Of a stretch of DNA of 64,000 bases, positions 57,403 through 64,000 are shown in pieces. Every line of letters begins with the position of its first letter. The stretch's first letter is position 1. The position numbers and the translations under genes are program-made. Location of the stretch: NCBI GenBank assembly GCA_000333855.2, contig CM007316.1, positions 161,345 to 225,344 of the forward strand. Direction: 5' to 3'. Origin of the DNA: Endotrypanum monterogeii. Lineage: Eukaryota > Euglenozoa > Kinetoplastea > Trypanosomatida > Trypanosomatidae. The notes beneath the pieces were generated by a model. That model was given only the letters and a program-made list of their open reading frames with translations. It had not been told where the DNA came from and made no database searches.

Positions 57403-60400
57403 ATGGTGAAGAAACATTCCGGGGCCGAAAATATTCGCGTTGTCATACGCTGCCGTGACATCCTCCCCTACGAGGCGGAGCGCGGTGACAAGGCGCTCGT
57501 GCGGCTCGATTTAGCCACCAATCAAGTCTTGGTACAACACCCCATTGGTGATGCTGACGTATTTGCTTTCGATGCTGTGTACAACAACTCCTTCACCCAG
57601 CGAGACATTTTTTTGCAGGAGGTACAACCTCTTGCGGATGCAGTGCTACAAGGCTACAATGCCACTGTATTTGCCTACGGTCAATCCGGTTCCGGTAAGA
57701 CGCATACGATGACGGGTATGCTGAGCCAGCGAGATAAGTGGGGTATGATGCCACAAGTTGTGGACTACCTCTTTTCGGAGATCAAGAAGCTCACATCTTC
57801 CACGAAAACGTTCAAGGTGAAGGTGTCGTACGTGGAGCTCTACAATGGAAGGTCCCGCGACCTGCTCTCCTCAAAGCAGGTAAACCTCGAGATCAAGCAA
57901 AACATGGCGAAGAATTTTTACGTTAAAGGTGCGGAGATGCCAGAGGTCACTAATTTCCAGGAGGCCATGAAGTGGTTCAATGCCGGCACCGAGCGACGTC
58001 AGACTGCCTCGACCGATCTCAACGATACAAGCAGCCGCAGCCATTCACTGTTCACGGTGCAGATCGAAAACTTTGATTTCGAGAACGACCCGTGCTCGCC
58101 CATTGTCATGACAAGCAAGATTAATGTGGTGGACTTGGCCGGATCCGAGAAGCTCAGCAAGACCAACGCAACTGGGGAGACGGCAAAGGAGGGCTGTAAC
58201 ATCAATTTGTCCCTTTCTGCTCTAGCCACGGTCATCGACACCATTGTGAAAGGGGCAAAGCACATTCCATATCGCGGCTCGCCGCTTACAATGCTACTGA
58301 AGGATTCCCTGGGTGGTAGTGCCAAGACAGTCATGTTTGCGAATGTTGGCCCCTCCGACAAGAATCTCGCCGAGACTATCTCAACCCTCCGTTTCGCGCT
58401 GCGAGCGAAGCAAATTGAGAATAAGCCCATCAAGAATATGGATCCGAAAGACGCCCGCATCCAGGACTTGATAGATCAGATAGAGGAGCTAAAGAGGAGG
58501 CTGGGCAACGTCGATCTGAATGTGGAGGATGGTCTTCGTCAGCGCATCGAGGAGCTCGAGATCGAGAACTCCGACCTCCGCGGCGGCGGCGAAAAGAATA
58601 ACATCGAGCTTGAGGAGCGGAACCGTTCCCTTATGGCCCAGATTGAAGAGAAGGAGAGGGCAGTGGCGGAGCACCAGCAGGCGATTCGCGAGGAGCAGGA
58701 GCGGCGTGAACTTGTAGATTTGAGTCTATCAAACGAGTCATGCCGGTTGCGCACTCTCCGGCTCGCAAACACCAACTTCCTCAAGCGTGTGTGCACCGAT
58801 GAACAGTTGCACAAGATACGAAAGCAGATGTCACCTGCCAAGGCAGCCAAGGAAAAGTCGGACGAATGGGACGTGGAGGAGATCGGTGTGTATCTCAATG
58901 GCTTTGCGGAGCAGTACGAACATTGGCGCAAGGTTACATATACGCAGGAGGACATGGAGAGCTACGCTCGACGCGCAATGGCGGAGTTGGAGAGGCAGAC
59001 ACAGCGCCAGCTGAACGATGCAGCTCACGCTAAAGACGATGTGCAGCGTCAGCGAGACGAAGAGGCTGCGCGCCGCGCCTCTGAGCAAGCTGTTACCTCG
59101 CAGCTGAAGGTAGACATCAATGCACTGCGCGAGGAGAACGTAAAGCTTCGTGAGAAGATCGAGCGCGACCAAGAGAAGATCAAGGTGAAGCTTGCCAAGG
59201 CGAAGGAAGAGATGAAGGCGCTTCAGGATCAGGTAGAGTTGGCAAAGCAGCAGGTGGTCGAAAAAGAGCGGGACACGAGCCGTCTTAAACTTATGCTGGA
59301 GGAGCAGGGAGGCTCCAGCAGCGTTAGCGGTACCGGCGGCAGGTACAGCTCTGTCAGCGCACTTGGACAGGAGACATCGGAATGGGCTAGTGAGGAGGAG
59401 CGATCTGCCGTTGTAAACGAGTTGCAGGAGGCGCGTCGCGCCAAGTCGCTGCTGGAGCACCGCATCAAGGAGACTAACGTATCACTGCGTCGCTTTGGAA
59501 TATGCATCACCGATTCTAATAACCTCAAAGACGGCAAGTCATCCACGGTGAGCGATGTGGATGCGTTTGTTCTGGCGGCCGCTGATTCGGAGCCTGTCGA
59601 TGGTGACGTCGTAGCGCAGCTACAACAGCAGCTTCGCACAAAGCAGCGCCTTGTGGAGCTTCTTCACAAGCATCAGATGCGCCTTGACGACATGATCCGC
59701 AAGTATGAGCTTCTTAAGACTGGGCGTGTGACGGCAAATGTGGCTGCTGCGGGTTCTGTATCGGTCGGTGCCATCCCAGGGTTTGCAGCCGCCGTAAACG
59801 GCAGCAGTGGTATCGATGAGGCTACGGCTCATCAAGTGAAGGAGCTGTTGCAGCAGAAAGAAGATCAGTTAGAGGCAATGCGGCTGGAGAAGGACCAAGC
59901 CTGCGACAAGCTTGTTAAGAAGCTGAACAAGTCAGAACGGAAAATGCGGGAGCTCGAGTCTGTGCTGGAAGAGGAGCGTACTCAATTCACGGATGAGAAG
60001 ATCGAAATGGAGAAAGAGGTGGCCGAGCTACAGAGCTACAACCAGCAGCTTGCCCTAGAGCTTGAGAACGCGCGTAGCCAAAATGAGTCTCTTAGGGAAG
60101 AGATGGGCAGCGCCATACGCGCAAAGGAGAGCGAGGTGGACTACTACAAGAATCAGGTCGAGGAGGCAAACCAGCGCCTGGACGAGATCCGCAACACCGC
60201 TGCCGAGTTCGAGGAGCAGCGGAAGAGCTACCAGAGACTCCAGGGACAGGTGGCGCGGACGGAAGACACGCTTGCTATCAAGGACGAAGAAATTGAGAGA
60301 AACCTACAGATGGTGAAGTGGGCGAAGCGGCAGCTTGAGAAGGAAAAGCAGAAGAACGAGGAGCTAGAGCTGGCTCTTGAAGAGAAGCAGTTGGAGATGC

Positions 60401-60744
60401 GTCAGCAAGAACAGAATTTTCACGCAGAAATGGCGGATCAAATAAATGCTTTGACCGCCAACAACAACCGTCGCCTCGCCGAGAGTCTCGCGCAGTGCGA
60501 GGAGCGCATCAACGAGGAACGCATGAAGGGGAAGGCGCAGCAAAAGAAAATTAAAAGTGCCAAGGCAACAGCTAGCAAGGCTGCACAGCGCTACGATGAG
60601 ATGATTCTGGAGAACGAGGCACTGTTGTCAAAACTGGAGGAGCTGAAGGTGGCCTCCATGAAGATGTACCTTGAGCGTCAGGAGGCTCAGCGGGAGCAAG
60701 ATCCATACCGTCCAGGAAATGCCATTCGATCGCGTGGTCTGTAA
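57403..60744 (+). CDS. Kinesin motor protein, kinesin-2-like
   Basis: An 1113-residue kinesin with an N-terminal motor (about 8-345). The P-loop is GQSGSGKT at 93-100, switch I NDTSSRSHS from 207, switch II DLAGSEK from 244, and HIPYRGSPLTMLLKDSLGG near 287-305 is the microtubule-binding region. The neck (RFALRAKQIENKPIKN.DPKDARI.DLI) closely resembles kinesin-2 (KIF3/OSM-3). The remaining 750 residues are almost entirely coiled coil, broken by Gly/Ser/Ala linkers near 630-650 and 785-805. Kinesin-2 motors drive anterograde intraflagellar transport, which trypanosomatids need to build the flagellum; two forms (KIN2A, KIN2B) exist in T. brucei. Assignment to the superfamily is certain, to kinesin-2 likely, to one paralogue not possible here. 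Confidence 0.92.
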   Translation: MVKKHSGAENIRVVIRCRDILPYEAERGDKALVRLDLATNQVLVQHPIGDADVFAFDAVYNNSFTQRDIFLQEVQPLADAVLQGYNATVFAYGQSGSGKTHTMTGMLSQRDKWGMMPQVVDYLFSEIKKLTSSTKTFKVKVSYVELYNGRSRDLLSSKQVNLEIKQNMAKNFYVKGAEMPEVTNFQEAMKWFNAGTERRQTASTDLNDTSSRSHSLFTVQIENFDFENDPCSPIVMTSKINVVDLAGSEKLSKTNATGETAKEGCNINLSLSALATVIDTIVKGAKHIPYRGSPLTMLLKDSLGGSAKTVMFANVGPSDKNLAETISTLRFALRAKQIENKPIKNMDPKDARIQDLIDQIEELKRRLGNVDLNVEDGLRQRIEELEIENSDLRGGGEKNNIELEERNRSLMAQIEEKERAVAEHQQAIREEQERRELVDLSLSNESCRLRTLRLANTNFLKRVCTDEQLHKIRKQMSPAKAAKEKSDEWDVEEIGVYLNGFAEQYEHWRKVTYTQEDMESYARRAMAELERQTQRQLNDAAHAKDDVQRQRDEEAARRASEQAVTSQLKVDINALREENVKLREKIERDQEKIKVKLAKAKEEMKALQDQVELAKQQVVEKERDTSRLKLMLEEQGGSSSVSGTGGRYSSVSALGQETSEWASEEERSAVVNELQEARRAKSLLEHRIKETNVSLRRFGICITDSNNLKDGKSSTVSDVDAFVLAAADSEPVDGDVVAQLQQQLRTKQRLVELLHKHQMRLDDMIRKYELLKTGRVTANVAAAGSVSVGAIPGFAAAVNGSSGIDEATAHQVKELLQQKEDQLEAMRLEKDQACDKLVKKLNKSERKMRELESVLEEERTQFTDEKIEMEKEVAELQSYNQQLALELENARSQNESLREEMGSAIRAKESEVDYYKNQVEEANQRLDEIRNTAAEFEEQRKSYQRLQGQVARTEDTLAIKDEEIERNLQMVKWAKRQLEKEKQKNEELELALEEKQLEMRQQEQNFHAEMADQINALTANNNRRLAESLAQCEERINEERMKGKAQQKKIKSAKATASKAAQRYDEMILENEALLSKLEELKVASMKMYLERQEAQREQDPYRPGNAIRSRGL

Positions 60745-62078
60745 TATAGGCTCGTCTTGTTTTCTCTCGACATTGCGCGGGCAGTTTGCCGCCCCCTTTG
60801 TTTTCTCCTCTTCGCATGTCGAGTGACTGTAGAGTAGACCCAGCTTTTTAGCTGGCGCGCAAGCACACAGGAGCACATATGCAAACCCCCCTATCCCTCA
60901 TGTTTTGGCTCATACTCAATCACTGTTATTTTTTCCCATGCCGCTGTGCCAGTATGGACACAGCAGCGTCCTGTTCGTTCGATGCACTCAGCCTGCTCGG
61001 CGTCCCTTCGTCTCCCCTGGGAAGCCTGCTGTGTGTGTGTGTGTGTGTGCTCGGGTAGGATCACAGGCTTTCAGGTACTGGGCTTTGTTTCAGGAGCCTT
61101 TTTCTCCCTTGTAATATACACTCCTTTCGCCTCCCCTCTCTCTCTCCCTACTTCTCCCCCTCCCTCATCGATATCACCCAATCCTTCTTATTTTCTTCCT
61201 TCGTCGCTTTGTTGCTCTTCAATCTTTCTGCTCCTCCTCTGGCCGAGTCTCAGGATTGTCATTTGCTCAAGAGTTTTCATTCAATTTTTTTTTTCTGCAT
61301 CCGCAGTGACACTGCGCTGGCGAAAAAAAAAAGATCTTTTTCTTTCACCTGCTGTGCATATAATTCCTTCATCTCCGCTTGTTGCCTCGGATGCGTTGGG
61401 GGAAATGACGCCAGCCTCTTTTTTTTTTTTGCCTGCTTTTTTACTTTCACTGCGCTTTTTTGTCACTATGCCTCTCTTTCTGCGTGCGTTGAAAAAAAAA
61501 AAATGTATTGTGCCTGGTGCAACTGTCGTGTCCCTGAGCATGTCCTCCATCTTCTCTCTCTGCCGCATACATGACTTGTAAGTATGCTTGTGCTTGTACA
61601 TGTGGGTGTGTATATGAGGGGGCTGAAATTGAGAGGTAACAGATCAGCAAAAAAAAATAGAGAGATCCGGGGGAGGGGCCGAGTGCGACTTTGTTAGGCA
61701 CAGACACACACACACAAACAAAAAAAAAAAAGACCGACCCACCGGCAAATAAACTGGCTTAGAGGGATAGATGTTCATGCGCACCCCATCATGTTTTTTC
61801 GTTTTGCTTTCTGTCTTGCATTTCTTTTTTTCGCACGACTCCGAGTCTTCTCTTTTGTATTTCTGATAGGATATGTGGGTTGAGCACAGTGAGTTTCTCA
61901 TGTGTTTTTTTGGTGATAACGGGAGGCGAGGTTTCTTGCGCACATGTGTGAAACGTGATACGTGAAGTCACACAGAAATCAACGCAAAAAGGGGTGGTGA
62001 CTGAGCGAGGAGAGGTGAAGGTGCGATGGATGCACCTGCAATGCTCCTCGTTTCTCTTCGTTTCTCCTTCCCTCCCTT

Positions 62079-62113
<35 letters not shown>

Positions 62114-62760
62114 CCTCCGCGCTGGTCATACAAAAAGTTTCACTACTACAATGGGTTTGGTGCGTATTTGACAGATGTTTTTGTGTTGCTGAGTTTTTTT
62201 TTTTGAGGGATTTTTCCAGCGGTTGCGGATCTCCTTAGGGACCTGGCACCTCTCAGTGAAGCAGAGGACATGCTTTCCCGGTCGCTTGGCAGGGCTGTCG
62301 CCCCAGCACCCGTGCGTGGCCTGTTGAAAAAAAAAAAAACGGAGCGTTATACCAGCCGTGATCAGTACGCATCGTGGCGCCGATGAGGGGCCCCCTTCCA
62401 CTCCTGATCATCCGGAGTTATGACTCATTCACTCTACCATCCCCACACGTTACTTATTCAAACAACAACGAGGAAAAACTTTGATATGTAGCAGAAAGGT
62501 TTTTCTTCACCACGTCTACGCTTTAACGACTGCCGATTTACCCCCCTCTCCCAAAATAAATAAATACATAAATACACACACACAAACACACACAAACACA
62601 CACAAACACACAGGGGTGTGTGGTGGTGGTGGTGGTGGTGGTGGCCCACCTCTTTGATCAATATCACTTTTCCTCCCCAGGGAGCGCCGCTGTTTTCTGC
62701 GAAGGGCCTTCCCTTCCCAGCCACTGTTCTCCGAACATCCACGAGAACAGGCATTGAGTC
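60745..62760. other. Long spacer between kinesin and IMP3
   Basis: 2 kb with no supported gene. Simple sequences include (GT)n at about 61031-61049, pyrimidine-rich DNA at 61120-61300, T runs near 61285-61294 and 61419-61430, A runs near 61491-61503 and 61720-61731, (AC)n at 62083-62111, a (CA)n/CAAACA run at about 62575-62612 and (GGT)n at about 62618-62643. A long plus-strand frame (60946-61581) is made of pyrimidine-tract codons and is rejected. Confidence 0.55.
62647..62680 (+). promoter_or_regulatory. Candidate spliced-leader acceptor for IMP3
   Basis: A pyrimidine-rich stretch ending cacttttcctccccag provides AG at 62679-62680, 80 nt upstream of the IMP3 ATG. Confidence 0.5.
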
Positions 62761-63441
62761 ATGGCCCGCGACACCGTCGAGAAAAAGGGCTTCAGGCCCG
62801 CTTTGGGCACGAGTGCTATGAGGGAGCAGATGGAAGTTGTGAAGCGCAGCAAGCGGAGCAAGTACACACCCGCCTCGCAGCACTCCCATGGTAACCCGAT
62901 TCACCGCCCTCTCAAGTTCCATGAGCGGAAGCTCTTAAAGAAGCACGACTTCATGCAGTACCCTCAAGATAACTGGCATGAACCGTTCTGTATCACCAAG
63001 TATCACCTCGAGGATCGCGAGGACTACCGCCGTTACCTGCGCCTTGTAGGTCTCATTCGGCAGCTTCAGACGCAGTTGCGCTATCTTCCAGCAGAGAGCA
63101 AGATTCGAATTCAAATTACCCAGCAACTGATGGAGAAGCTGTACAATATGGGGCTTATTCACGAAAGGCTAGGTCTTTCCGAGGTGGATAAGGTCGGCGT
63201 CGAGGCGTTCTGCAAGCGGCGCTTACCCACCATCCTGCGTGATCTCAAAATGGCCGGGAACTGCAAGCTAGCCGCCGACTTTGTGCACCACGGCCATGTC
63301 CGTGTGGGTACTACACAGATCCGCGACCCGGCCTTCCTGGTGCCCCGCGGCCTGGACGACTACGTCACCTGGATGCCCGGAAGCAAGATCCGTCAGCACG
63401 TGGACACTTTCAATGCAAAGCGTGACGATTACGACTACTAG
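62761..63441 (+). CDS. IMP3: U3 small nucleolar ribonucleoprotein IMP3
   Basis: A 226-residue homologue of IMP3, extended by about 50 N-terminal residues relative to the yeast and human proteins, which begin at the equivalent of the LKFHERKLLKKHDF segment (near 51-64). YHLEDREDYRRYLRLVG and FCKRRLPTILRDLKMA follow in family order. The S4 RNA-binding segment is near 150-205, with FVHHGHVRVG and DPAFLVPRGLDDYVTW, and the acidic end RDDYDY is conserved. IMP3 joins the U3 snoRNP with MPP10 and promotes U3-pre-rRNA pairing for 18S maturation in the nucleolus. It is related to ribosomal protein S9/uS4 but the C-terminal half is IMP3-specific. All core motifs are intact. Confidence 0.92.
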   Translation: MARDTVEKKGFRPALGTSAMREQMEVVKRSKRSKYTPASQHSHGNPIHRPLKFHERKLLKKHDFMQYPQDNWHEPFCITKYHLEDREDYRRYLRLVGLIRQLQTQLRYLPAESKIRIQITQQLMEKLYNMGLIHERLGLSEVDKVGVEAFCKRRLPTILRDLKMAGNCKLAADFVHHGHVRVGTTQIRDPAFLVPRGLDDYVTWMPGSKIRQHVDTFNAKRDDYDY

Positions 63442-64000
63442 GCAGAATCGAAGGTCGCACGGACGCAGGGGTGTGGGATATGAAAACGCGCCAGTTTGGG
63501 GGATGGAGGGGGGGAGGTGGGGGGAGGGGCTGTAAGTCTGCATTGCCCCCCCCCCCTTCGACCCTCTCCCTCTTGTTGTGCTCTTCCTCGTCTTGAGTGA
63601 AGCGCATTTTATGGCACTTCTTCATGCTCATTTCGTTACGTGCTTTGATTTCGTATATTTTCCCAGGTAGTCTGTAGCTGCTGGTGCCGCTTTCTCATTG
63701 GTGAATTTCCCGTTTCTCTCTTTTTTTTTCCCTTGTTGGAGTGGTTCGTTGGGTCCAACCTTGATGATGTCGAGTAGAGTGTGTGTGTTCACGTCCTTGT
63801 CTCATCCTGCGTGTGTGTGTGTGTGTGTGTGTGTGGGATGGCACACTCGCATCTCCGGGGTGATGAAAGTATACTGCATCACCTAGTTCCTCGACGGTAC
63901 GGTTAAAAAAAAGGATTGAGCACGCCCGCGTGTACGTGCGTAAGTGTGTCTGTGCGTCTCCTCCTCCGCATCGAATAATGCTTATATATATATATATATA
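63442..64000. other. Spacer downstream of IMP3 to the window edge
   Basis: No gene. C run at 63546-63557, T run near 63721-63729, (GT)n at 63813-63835 and (TA)n from about 63984 to the edge. A new gene may begin outside the window. Confidence 0.55.

Noticed and set aside
57642..57926. Short frame inside the kinesin gene in another phase
   Set aside because: A shadow of the motor-domain coding sequence.
60946..61581. 211-codon plus-strand frame after the kinesin
   Set aside because: Composed of Phe, Leu, Ser and Pro codons from pyrimidine tracts and Cys-Val from a (GT)n run.

Overview
The window comes from a trypanosomatid protozoan (Leishmania/Leptomonas/Crithidia-like); I cannot fix the genus. 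The evidence is the layout: long intronless genes in two head-to-head directional clusters, wide gene spacers full of (TG)n, (AC)n, (AT)n and homopolymer runs, polypyrimidine tracts plus AG (trans-splice acceptors) upstream of genes on the coding strand, and trypanosomatid-type proteins. It holds 27 supportable protein genes (one cut by the left edge), one assembly gap and two pairs of dispersed repeats. No tRNA, rRNA, snRNA or CRISPR was recognised by eye.

Left cluster, minus strand (1-13625): ribosomal protein S2 (partial), an aldo-keto reductase of the prostaglandin F synthase type, a 1076-residue leucine-rich-repeat protein, RTF2, and two proteins of unknown function. Two colinear 1459-nt GC-rich direct repeats (874-2495 and 8728-10186) bracket the reductase and LRR genes. 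The left copy carries a 166-N gap which, by comparison with the right copy, should be about 3 nt.

Divergent strand-switch region (13626-15502): no convincing gene, with clustered G/C runs; the likely RNA polymerase II start region for both clusters.

Right cluster, plus strand (15503-64000): Rab4 GTPase; unknown 260-aa protein; CDC50/Ros3 flippase subunit; profilin; a 79-aa cysteine-rich protein; a basic, probably mitochondrial protein; a TauE/SafE-type transporter; a protein with four CX9C motifs; ROK1/DDX52-type RNA helicase; an acidic/basic nuclear-type protein; a membrane-anchored J-protein; a coiled-coil protein with Sfi1-like segments; a SEH1-like WD40 protein; an RG-rich protein with four identical-pattern Cys/His modules; AMMECR1; a PTPDC1-type phosphatase; an AKAP7-like 2H phosphoesterase; a centrin-like EF-hand protein; a trypsin-fold peptidase with Cys in place of the nucleophile Ser; a kinesin-2-like motor; and IMP3. 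A 260-bp sequence occurs twice (46981-47240 and 56753-57012) with one mismatch.

The genes form no pathway operon, as expected for trypanosomatid polycistrons, although ribosome biogenesis (S2, ROK1, IMP3), membrane traffic (Rab4, CDC50) and cytoskeleton/flagellum (profilin, centrin, kinesin) each recur. The items most worth follow-up are the repeat pairs, the four-module Cys/His protein and the Cys-nucleophile peptidase homologue.
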